This document shows positions 1-8,581 of a DNA stretch of 64,000 bases, piece by piece. The stretch comes from Tolypocladium sp. Sup5 PDA-1. Its lineage: Eukaryota; Ascomycota; Sordariomycetes; Hypocreales; Ophiocordycipitaceae. Each line of letters starts with the position of its first letter. Position 1 is the stretch's first letter. The position numbers and the translations under genes are program-made. The notes under the pieces were generated by a model. The model was not told the origin of the DNA. It searched no databases and was given only the letters and a program-made list of their open reading frames with translations. The stretch is from assembly GCA_000750105.3 (NCBI GenBank), contig JPHH03000008.1:434001-498000 (forward strand), given 5' to 3'.

Positions 1-1390
1 TCCGCCGCTCGATCAATATCCTGAGACTTCAACAACAACCGAAACTTTGGACCGCCGGGGCCCAACTCCAACTGCGTATACACTCTGTCTTTTTCGACAC
101 AGAGTACTCAGTCCCTTTGTAATACCACCCGCAAACCCATGATGCCTAGCATCGCCGTCTTGAATCAAGGGGGCTCCGACAGCATAATCGCCACATATAC
201 CACAAACAACGCGTACCTAGCCGCCGATAATATCCTTGCGTTTGATTTAATCCTGCCCGCATGAGTACCGGTCGATGTCATCGGCGATTGGGAGCAACTT
301 GACCTTGTCACCGGATCGTCTTTTCTCACTTGCTTCCCGATATCTTTCCAGTTTACTTGAGTACTATTGCATTCACTCTGAACGCATTCTGATACTTATA
401 GCAACTTGGCTTTCATTGTCATGGAGTCCCCATCATCATGTAGATCATAGATCTAGCTCGACAACCACAGAAGGTCGCTGTACTCTATCAGAGAAACATA
501 TATGAAGGCAGATGAGAGCATTGCTGGTAGTGTCAAGCGAGATAGGGGCGTAGACAATGCTGCCACATTGAGAAAGGGGGAATTACCGCAGATCCAGGTT
601 GAATCTGTAAAGCTCTGTTTCGCCTACTGAATCTGGAGGGAATGCTGACTCTTTGGTGGTCTCGATGGTAAGGGGCATTGGCGGTTCATTTAACTTATTA
701 GGCGAATTGTAACGGTGCTTCCCTTGCGCAAGATCATTCTTGTCAGCACTTGTCCTCGGTATGAGTCATTTGGCGGAACTAAATTGGTGACGTCGTGGAT
801 GGTGTTGTCTGTACTTATGAACTGAATGCGTCACGGCGAACAGCCATGGAATATTGCTCCGGAGACCCACGGTGTGCTGTGCCGCGACGTCGCGGGTAAG
901 TCGTCTCGTGGCCGCCCCGTATGCGTTGCGATAGGCTGACCTATCAGTCGGATCGGGCGCGAAATGCGCTGCGTGTGTGAAAGCCAAGAAGCGGTTGGCA
1001 ATAGACATTTGGGATATATTTTTAGGCTCAACTGGTATTCTCAAGTTGATTCCTAGAAAAGATCCATAGAGACAGCGTGGCTGAATCAACCTTATGCCCC
1101 CCCGACTGAGCATGATGAGCCTACGAGAATTGTGAATGCTGAACAAATGCATGTGCACTTGGCAATCATTACTGACGGCCTGTTTTTTCGTTTCTTTGTA
1201 GGCGAGTGATTATGCTTGGTGTAGTTACATTTGGTCCCTCGTTCAGGGATGCAGCTGGCTTGAATCACCTACATTGTGTGAAACTTGCAAACTCTCACAG
1301 TGTGAACCAAGCGCCCATCAGAGTGCTTCGCTCGCACATGACTGCTTTCGAGGACACTGATTCACCTAACCCTCTTAACTACTCCCTACA
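1..1390. other. intergenic, no gene recognised
   Basis: No reading frame here has a recognisable domain, a good start context or intron signals. A 130-codon minus-strand frame at 766..1158 has no family resemblance I can name. Confidence 0.5.
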
Positions 1391-1391
1391 C

Positions 1392-1399
1392 TATAAAAG
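1392..1399 (+). promoter_or_regulatory. TATA box of the small Cys-rich gene
   Basis: TATAAAAG lies about 135 nt upstream of the ATG at 1535, a normal fungal spacing, and is followed by a pyrimidine-rich leader. This supports the small downstream frame as a real transcription unit. Confidence 0.45.
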
Positions 1400-1534
1400 G
1401 GTCGCAATCTGCCCACTCTGCCTCCAGATATTCCCTTCTCCCTCACGAACCTACGAGACGCGCATTTGTGTCTCAAGAGCTATACAACTGTCGCTGCAAA
1501 GCAACATACCACATCTCAGTTCCAGCTATCCAAG

Positions 1535-1768
1535 ATGTGCTTGACTACCGAGTGGTGGGCCCATTGTCGTACGCGGGGCTGTCCATTCAAATATTACCAC
1601 CACACCTACAACCACCCCATGTGCCGGGACGCCAGGAGGCGTCGGGATCGACAGAGGGGCCGCTGCGCAGATGGAGAGGTAACAGAGATAAAGTATCTTC
1701 CTAGAAACGAAAGTAGCTATTGCGTAGCTTGCGTGGAACAAAGGAAGCGGGAAGCCGCGCGGGCCTAA
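1535..1768 (+). CDS. small Cys-rich hypothetical protein, 77 aa
   Basis: Single-exon frame starting MCLTTEWW. The ATG at 1535 has context CCAAGATG and lies downstream of a TATA box; the frame is open further upstream to 1466, but that start has poorer context. The product has six cysteines, including an HCRTRGC knot near residue 10 and a C-terminal CVAC, and a strongly basic middle (RDARRRRDRQRGR). It has no signal peptide or membrane segment. Its plan (start MC, Cys pairs, basic end, under 90 residues) resembles the protein at 7871..8140. Small proteins of this style are common in Hypocreales but have no known function; zinc binding through the Cys pairs is possible but unproven. I do not recognise a named family. 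A chance frame cannot be excluded. Confidence 0.5.
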   Translation: MCLTTEWWAHCRTRGCPFKYYHHTYNHPMCRDARRRRDRQRGRCADGEVTEIKYLPRNESSYCVACVEQRKREAARA

Positions 1769-2159
1769 GCCCAAGCCGCATGAACTCCCTTGGCCCGGTC
1801 ATAGATGCTACAGACGCGCTTGAGGGGCGATTCGTCAGCTGAGATTTCCCCAAGCAAGTGGCAGAGCCTGGGAGACAAACACATGGAAGTACAGTCCAGG
1901 ATAGCCGGATAGCCTGGCGGAACTGTTTTGGGAACGGGTTTGTTCTCTAAAGAAAGACAATGGAGTTGCTTGCAGCTCAATATAAGTTCGATTTCGGGCA
2001 GATATAGCTAAAAGACTCCATACTTGACTGTCAATGCTGGGGCCAAAGTGCTGCTAAACTACCATCCATTCCAGTTAGTTTCCTTCATGTCCCGAAGAAA
2101 GTTCACCGTGTCTTCAAAGCTGCTGTATCAAAGCTGTACCCTGTGTCGGCATCCGCGTT
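1769..2159. other. intergenic, convergent 3' regions
   Basis: This stretch lies between the 3' ends of the small Cys-rich gene and the minus-strand hydrolase. I see only untranslated sequence. Confidence 0.5.
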
Positions 2160-3002
2160 CTAAGAAAGATCCATGGCGTCGGACGAGGGCTGGCCGTTCA
2201 CCGGAGGATCTTGACCTGTGCCCGACTGTCCAAGGGCCTGGGTCAAGAACACAACTACATCATCCATGCCCGTCGGCGAGTTGAACCAATGCCCTCCATT
2301 GGGGTACTCCTTCCACGCCACCTGGGCACCGAAGCCCTTGAGAGTCTCGCGCAGGGCTTGGCCGTTTGCGAGCAACACCAGTGGATCGTTGACGCAGTGC
2401 TCGAGCAGGACTGGAGTGTTGCGCAGGACCTCGTTATCTGTGGGGACGTCGTATAGACCGAGGATCTTCCTGGTGTCGGCGAGGCTCCTCCCTGGGAAGG
2501 GCATTCTGCAGGAGAAACCCAGATAAGCCCCGAGCCGGCGAGGCAGCGGTTTTCCATCAGCAGTGGTTGAGACCGGCAGGTTCAGATTCAGCAGTGTATG
2601 AGTCGCCGTCGCAGCTCCCTGGCTTATGCCCGCTAGCACGATGCGGTCCCATCGCCCTCCCAGCAGAGCGGCTTCCTCCTTGAGGAGCTGGCGGATGCGG
2701 GCAACGCTCTCTTTCAGACCCGGAGCCTGCAACTCCTCACGGTCCGAGAAGTCTCTGACGTTCCAGATGTCGAACCACTGCGACACCTTGTCGGTTGGGA
2801 AGGCCAGGCATGGCTCGATGTGGGCTTTCGGGAAGACCCAGCGAAACGATGGGAGCAGCTCCTGAAGAGTGTGGTTGCGGGAATCAGTCGAGTACTGGAG
2901 GGACTTTGAAAAGGTAGCTGCAGTGTCTCCACGACCGTGTAGGAAGATGATTGTGTGCGTGTGAGGCGCCGAAGGCAGAACCACGATGGGAGCCAGATCC
3001 AT
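2160..3002 (-). CDS. acyl-protein thioesterase / carboxylesterase-like alpha/beta hydrolase, 280 aa
   Basis: Intronless. The product matches the Abhydrolase_2 (APT1/lysophospholipase-carboxylesterase) plan. An oxyanion-side HGRGDT sits near residue 24, the nucleophile elbow is GISQGA near residue 125, the acidic residue is in CVNDPLV near residue 208, and the catalytic His is in NGGHWF near residue 240. Family members remove acyl groups from S-acylated proteins or hydrolyse short esters in the cytosol. This protein is somewhat longer than the usual 220-240 residues because of inserts around WDIWNVRDF and a polar C-terminal tail. The start codon is the first ATG of the frame (GCCATGGAT) and a TATA-like box lies about 88 nt upstream. 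Substrate cannot be told from sequence; a serine esterase of detoxification type is an equal possibility. Confidence 0.85.
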   Translation of the reverse strand: MDLAPIVVLPSAPHTHTIIFLHGRGDTAATFSKSLQYSTDSRNHTLQELLPSFRWVFPKAHIEPCLAFPTDKVSQWFDIWNVRDFSDREELQAPGLKESVARIRQLLKEEAALLGGRWDRIVLAGISQGAATATHTLLNLNLPVSTTADGKPLPRRLGAYLGFSCRMPFPGRSLADTRKILGLYDVPTDNEVLRNTPVLLEHCVNDPLVLLANGQALRETLKGFGAQVAWKEYPNGGHWFNSPTGMDDVVVFLTQALGQSGTGQDPPVNGQPSSDAMDLS

Positions 3003-3457
3003 GGCGATGTTGGTTGAGGTTGGAGAGATGAAGTGGACTGGGCGGCAACGAGAAGTCGCTGCCCTGGAGGCTTGGAGCGCGCTTCAATTTATACCCGACA
3101 CCCTGGGAGCCCAGGCAGACACATGGCTGTACGACTCGAAAACCAACAGGCTCAATTCGACGTTCGACCTTGCACAACCTCAGCGCTTAACTGTCCAACG
3201 GGGCGCCCCCAGCTTGGTGCGAAGTGTTTCATTAAGCAGCAGAGGCGGGGCGACGTGGAAGCGCCGCACTGTACGCGCCAACATCCTTCAAAGCAGGAAA
3301 CGTCAAACCCAACCACAGCTACAGATATGTGCAGGTCTCTTCTTCTAGGCTGGATTGCAAATTTACAAAGAGGCTTTGCTGAATCTTGCGAAATGCGGTG
3401 CAGGACTTCGAAGCGCTAAGATTGTTCAACTTACAGACGCCGCAATGTGTGAGGTGT
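3003..3457. other. intergenic with minus-strand promoter
   Basis: This holds the promoter of the hydrolase at 2160..3002 and the 3' flank of the HNH/APH gene. The plus-strand frames here show no domain. Confidence 0.5.
3087..3093 (-). promoter_or_regulatory. TATA box of the hydrolase gene
   Basis: TATAAAT on the minus strand, about 88 nt upstream of the ATG at 3002. Confidence 0.4.
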
Positions 3458-5351
3458 CTAAATGTAGTCCCCTTCCTCCCAGCTCCGCCTCTCAACCTCG
3501 ACCTCCTTGGAATAATCCCCAAACACCCGGAAAACAGTATGTATCGTCTCACGCAGCCTGTGGCTATATCTGAATGACTCAAACAGCGATTTGGTGTACT
3601 CCCAATACTCAGGGTAGTATCCCGCAGTCTCCCAGTCCACGATCCCCGTCACCCTCCAACCCGTAGTCCCATCCGCCTGAACGGCTTCGTCCACCAAGAT
3701 GTTCCGAAAGTTCAGGTCCGCGTGCGTGAGGACAAAACTGTGGTTTCTGCGGCCCGGGTCATCCGGGTTCCGCAAGAGTTGGTTAAAGGCCTCTTCGTCC
3801 ACAAACGGTCCCACGGGATTGGCATCGCGTATTCGATGATCTCGACAAGCCCCGCCCGTGGTGTCGCATATCGCGAATTGAGGGCTGACGGCCTTGGGTA
3901 TGGACCGTAGTTGCGTTACATAGTCCTGCATTTGCCTGACGAAAGTCGAAATGTCCTGGTCGGAGAAGAGCTGGTGACAGGCAACAACCTCTCTGCCTGG
4001 CACTCGTGTAGTGAGCAGGTAAGCGTCGTGAGTGAATGCCGTGTCATTGGAGCTTGCGCGCACAACAGCAACGTCCAGAGGTCTGGGGACCGGTATGGAA
4101 GTATATCGGCGGGCCATCTGCAACGCGTTGAACTCGTTGCGAAATCCGCCCGGGTCCCCTTGGTACTTGAGGAACAGCCCAAATGGCAGCCTTTGAACAG
4201 TGGAATAATTGTTGGTCGCACCATAGAGCCTGTACCCTATTCTTCGCAGAATTTCGTAAACAGCGACGCGAGCTCTTGTTGGCACCGCGACCCATGCAGC
4301 AAGGCAGGCGTTTTGCAGCAGGTGCCATAGTGAGAAGCCACCATGCTGGTTTGCTCGCACGCTTGGAAGGACACCCACGGCAGACGGTGCTTTACGAACT
4401 TCTTTATTCGATGCGATTCGCCTCTCAACGGCAAGCCATCGAATGCTGTGAGATAGTCGAGCATGCGTACCAACAAAGCGTGCGTCAACTGTCGGTGTGC
4501 ACGATCGTGAGTGGTCACCAAGCAGCGGGAATGAGCCTTCCAGATGGATGGGGCCCTCCTCCAACCCGATAAAGACAGGCTTGGCCTCATACTAGAATCA
4601 AGCCGTTAGCAACAAGACAGCATGTCCAAGCAATACAAGTCGACCAAATAGTCCGTGGCCTACCTCAATCATCGATGGCTGCAGTCTGGTCAGCTTGACA
4701 GTACCCCGGGCGAAAGCGTCTGCCGCTGACTTGCGAACAAGCCAGTGGCTGCTAAAGGCCCCCATTTGGTCTGGGTCCCGGATATATCCAAACCACCAGT
4801 CTCGGTACGCAGGAGTGAAGAAAGCACCCAGCATGTGGAGTATCCGAGGCTGGCCAGGGTAAAGATTAGTTTCCGTCTCAACTCGAAGCAACATGACCAG
4901 GGCGTACATCATCCTTGATCCAGCCGGAAGGAATAGGCAGAATGGGAGCTACAATCAATGGATCCTTGCGGCTTCCGGCCTTTCCTGTAATGCAGCACCT
5001 CCCGCCATCGCGTTTAGCAATGGATGCTGCGGTGGCCGTGTCGGGAGCCGGTGGGTTGCTGCCATGACGCGATACTGGACACTTTGTTAGGGCGCGATTT
5101 CCGCGTGAACAAGGGGCAGACGTACTGCATTCAACAATAGTTTTCCAGTCCGAGGCGAGTGAGAGCAGGTCAACCTGTTGGCCTTCTCCGGGGCGGCAGT
5201 TTTGCTCGACGAAAGCAGCTGCCAGGCGAGGGTTCAAGGCCTCGGTGAGGAACGCACAAAGCAGCTGGCCCAGGGGATGTGGCAAGTTGGCCTCTTCGAT
5301 GAGAGAGAGCACGCTCTCCACTGCCTCACCAAACCCAGAAGCCATAGACAT
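3458..5351 (-). CDS. HNH-like / aminoglycoside-phosphotransferase (APH) fusion protein, 570 aa
   Basis: Four exons: 5351..5126, 5074..4908, 4849..4664 and 4591..3458, giving 1,713 nt. The introns of 51, 58 and 72 nt start GTACGT, GTACGC and GTAGGC. Residues about 95-125 contain RDGGRCCITGK followed by LIVAPILP, which resembles the fungal HNH_2 fold, but the His expected before the Ile is Pro, so nuclease activity is doubtful. The C-terminal half is a phosphotransferase of the APH/choline-kinase class. It has a nucleotide-side QRLPFGLFLKY, the catalytic loop HADLNFRN at about residue 483 and the metal-binding IVDWE at about residue 511. Proteins with this layout recur in Sordariomycetes and Eurotiomycetes with no assigned substrate. 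Drug phosphorylation should not be assumed; small-molecule or protein kinase activity is equally possible. The start ATG at 5351 is followed two codons later by a second Met. Confidence 0.82.
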
Positions 5352-6225
5352 GTTTCCTGCTCGCCTTGAGCAATGCGCGATGAGGTTGGGAGTCGAGGAT
5401 GCAATCGATGTCGAAGAGAGATTGATGTAGCTGGGTGCAAGTCAGTGCCAGTGATTGGGCGGCCATCATGTGACTGAGGTGCGGGAGCAGGTGCTTAGCG
5501 CCCGAAAGACCCCTGAATCACGGTTGAGGCGCTCCACTGGCTCACCAACCTTGGCGCCTACGCCCCCAGTATGGGACGTTTGCCATGCATGGCCTCACCC
5601 GTTGATAGTTTGTTCACTTTGCGAGTACTACGGTATTGAGTGCCAAAAATACAACTCGCGTCTCATTGACACGGCTTATACGCGCCTAACGCCGGCGTTA
5701 TTCCGTTGTGGATGCTGAAGCAGGGCCTGGAACTTGTTCGGTCTGTTTCTGCCCTTACAAAAAGACATGGAACATAAAGGTCCCGCCCGGCTTGACGCGC
5801 GCTTCGGGGTGATGATTGTGGCTTGTGCCTTCCGGACCGGGATAGCCGGTTTCAGGTTCTACAACAGAAGAGTCTTGCTGTGGCTTTGGGACGCCTTGTT
5901 GGGCCCGAGCTCGGGTCACTGTTAGCACAGGCCGGCCGCGTCAAGGCCGCGGCGGTCGCCGGTTTCAAGCCTGAAGGGACGGCGGGCGGCAAACACAGGG
6001 AGACTTCCGAGTGGCTATTCACACCTGCCTCAACAATTCTCATGGACCTTTAGCATCCCTCGCTTCTAAACTTGCGTGTTGATATTTCCGTGTAATGGGT
6101 CGATGAGTCGAGTACACGACCATGCTGCGGCCTGCTTGTTGGTTCCAGCATGCGGCAGAGTACATGTAGACATCACCAACACGTCTTTAGCACGAAATTC
6201 GGGTCGGGTTCAGAGAATATCTGGC
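5352..6225. other. intergenic between divergent genes
   Basis: This is the shared upstream space of the HNH/APH gene (leftward) and the DUF6914-like gene (rightward). No convincing coding frame is seen. Confidence 0.5.
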
Positions 6226-6233
6226 TATATAAA
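6226..6233 (+). promoter_or_regulatory. TATA box of the DUF6914-like gene
   Basis: TATATAAA lies about 170 nt upstream of the ATG at 6398 and is followed by a CT-rich leader of the kind common in fungal promoters. Confidence 0.45.
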
Positions 6234-6397
6234 GTATTCAAGTTGTCTTGTGCCTGTAATTCCGGGTTCATGTTCAGGCTACTCTTCGCAACACTTACAC
6301 GCAGCTCTTACTTCCCTTTTTGCCAACAGCTCTCCTCGACAATCGTTCCAATCCTTCAACTTCAAGCTTCTCTGTCTCTCCAAGTCTCTTCAAAACC

Positions 6398-7285
6398 ATG
6401 GACAGACCGGACATCCCTCGTTTGAACAAACACTCCGTCTTCATCACTCTGCAGTGGCTGCGCAGGGAAAACGGGCAGAACAAATACGTCAGTTCATCTC
6501 CCTGGCTGTTTAACCATTCACTCTGCTAACAAGTCTAATGCAGCACTGGGGCATATTCATCACCGGCAGTAGTGCTCCCAAGGGCACGTTGTACCATGCA
6601 ACCGACCTGCACAGAGCCCCTCTGGACTTGTACTATGAAGCTCGCCAAGTCAGCAACCCACAGAGGTCCAAGACCATGGTCGTGTGCTTAAACGTTGCCG
6701 ATCTGCGCTCATCCGGCAGTGTCGACAAGTGCTTGGCTGCCATTCCTTTGATGAACCGCAGCAGGCTTCCTAGTAATGAACCCAAGTGGACTTGCCGAGT
6801 CTGGGTGAAGGAGGCCATCAACTACCTCCTACGGGCCCAGATAATCCAACTCCCAGCCAGGGTCAACGTCGGTAAGCAAACGTCGCCCTTCCTTGTGCCT
6901 GGCGCTCTTGCTTACATATGAACCTACAGACACCATCGAGCGCCGCAGCTGGTACACCGCCGACAACTACCTGCCTTACCGTTTTGGAAACGAAGATTCC
7001 GAGGTCGGCATCTTCAATGGGCTGGGGTGGATGTATCAACCATTGGAGAGAACAACACCAATGGAAATCGACACTGCGGAGTACCACGGTGGCAGGCAGC
7101 CGTACTACGGGCCAAAGCCGATGATCACCGAGCCTGGAACGGTCAAGTCACAGACTTACCGCGGCTCCGATCCTATGGAGGTGGATCAGAGGTCCTACTA
7201 CGGATCTAAGCCCATGATCACTGAAACAACTCCGTATCATGGGGGCAGGACAGCGACCTACACCTCCAAGCGCAGCTGGAGGTAG
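6398..7285 (+). CDS. hypothetical protein, DUF6914-like, 257 aa
   Basis: Three exons: 6398..6487, 6544..6871 and 6930..7285. The 56- and 58-nt introns have GTCAGT and GTAAGC donors and TGCAG and TACAG acceptors, and the first has a GCTAAC branch site. The start has context AAACCATGG. The first 130 residues (ITLQWLRREN, then HWGIFITG and GTLYHATDL) follow the pattern I associate with fungal DUF6914, a family of unknown function in which a short strand is followed by a His-Trp pair. The C-terminal third is low-complexity and Tyr/Gly-rich, with a duplicated unit containing PMEID/PMEVD, YYG and KPMITE. There is no signal peptide or membrane segment. The gene structure is strong; the family name is from memory and moderately sure. 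Confidence 0.75.
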
Positions 7286-7870
7286 ATGTGTCCATTAACC
7301 GGTCCATTTTTGCACAGTCATTTGCTCTGACAAGCACGCGTGTTTCCTGGGAGATGGTGAATAATCGGCGGGCAGGCTTCAAGGCTGGAGTGAAGCGATT
7401 TGTTTTCTTTTGTTTGTCTCAAACATCCAGTCCATCGTTGGTTGCTGCTTCTGTCGTTTGGCTGTTCTCTCTTGGTTTACTTTCGTCTCTCAGTGTTGGC
7501 GTTCTTTATTCTTAAATCGGTAGTCAGTGAATCTAATCTATTCCATCTTCTTACACGGTTGCGGGCCAAGTAAAGAGTTGCGCCGTGACTTTGGTTTGAC
7601 AAACGTCTGCTCGTTCATGACCAGGTCAACCGCAAAGGCACTTGCTCACTCTCCGTTCAGCACATGCTCTGCTCAAGCAAGTCCACCACATTCACCATGT
7701 CCCCTTTGCCTCTCCAGTTTAAGTACCCAACTCTACCTTTCCGCTCTCGAAACTCCAGGTTGTCTTCCTACCAAGCTCTCCTCCAGCGCCCCTACACCTC
7801 TCTCTTCCCCATCCCTAAAGAGAGTCCCTCTCCAAACTGAACAGGCAAACCCTCAACCCATGCCGCCGCC
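7286..7870. other. intergenic with CT-rich leader
   Basis: Pyrimidine-rich tracts from about 7680 to 7860 look like the promoter and 5' leader of the small gene at 7871. No other feature is seen. Confidence 0.45.
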
Positions 7871-8140
7871 ATGTGCACCACCGGCTTCCCCTACCGCACC
7901 TGCGCCCACTGCGACACCAAGCTCATCGTCCAAGAGCTCATCACGCCGCTCCCCGACTGCGCCGCGTGCGGCATCTACCCACGCGGGTCCTGCCACACGG
8001 GCGTCCTGGCGCAGTACGTGCCCGCCCAGGGCGACTCCCACATGGACTTTGCGTGCGAGCGGTGCGAGCGGCGCAAGGTCGCGCTGGCTCGGGGGCGGGG
8101 ACCGTTCCGGTGGACGGGTCTTTACACATGGCTTGATTGA
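7871..8140 (+). CDS. small Cys-rich hypothetical protein, 89 aa
   Basis: Intronless frame beginning MCTTGFPYRT, with start context GCCGCCATG. Three CxxC pairs are visible: CAHC near residue 11, CAAC near residue 30 and CERC near residue 62, plus C42 in RGSC. The pattern suggests one or two zinc sites, followed by a basic linker RRKVALARGRG. There is no signal peptide. Length, MC start and Cys-pair layout resemble the gene at 1535..1768, about 6 kb away, although similarity outside the cysteines is weak. Such proteins are frequent and unnamed in Sordariomycetes. I infer a zinc-binding microprotein; no function is known. Confidence 0.6.
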   Translation: MCTTGFPYRTCAHCDTKLIVQELITPLPDCAACGIYPRGSCHTGVLAQYVPAQGDSHMDFACERCERRKVALARGRGPFRWTGLYTWLD

Positions 8141-8581
8141 CCGTTACTGTTAACACTGAGGAGATGAGGGGAGTAAGAGGGATGGCGTGTTGGAAACAGG
8201 GACGCTGAATTAGGTTGGGGTGTAAGTGAATGCCTCTCAAGGGTAGATAGACACGGAGCGTGACGGTGGAACATAGCTCCGAGCTTCAGACGCTGCCACC
8301 GTGCCACCACTCGCTCGACAACTCCTTCAGATCCTCTTACCCGAGTAGTTTATAGTAATAAATTAATGCCGACTATCCATATATAGCACATGTTGACACT
8401 AATCATATCCAACGCCAGTAATGCCTGTACAGCTATTATACATACAACTCTCCATGTCGCTTTCCCAAACACGTACAACGGCCGTTCTCATATTTTCTCG
8501 TCCAAACCGTCCATCCAAGAACAAAGCGCACTGACATCCATCTTCCTGCAATGATTATAATTAGCTCCGAGAAGTGACTGC
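8141..8581. other. intergenic, convergent 3' ends
   Basis: A T/A-richer spacer between two converging genes. Only untranslated sequence is apparent. Confidence 0.5.

Noticed and set aside
766..1158. 130-codon minus-strand open frame
   Set aside because: No domain, no conserved-looking start and no neighbours supporting it.
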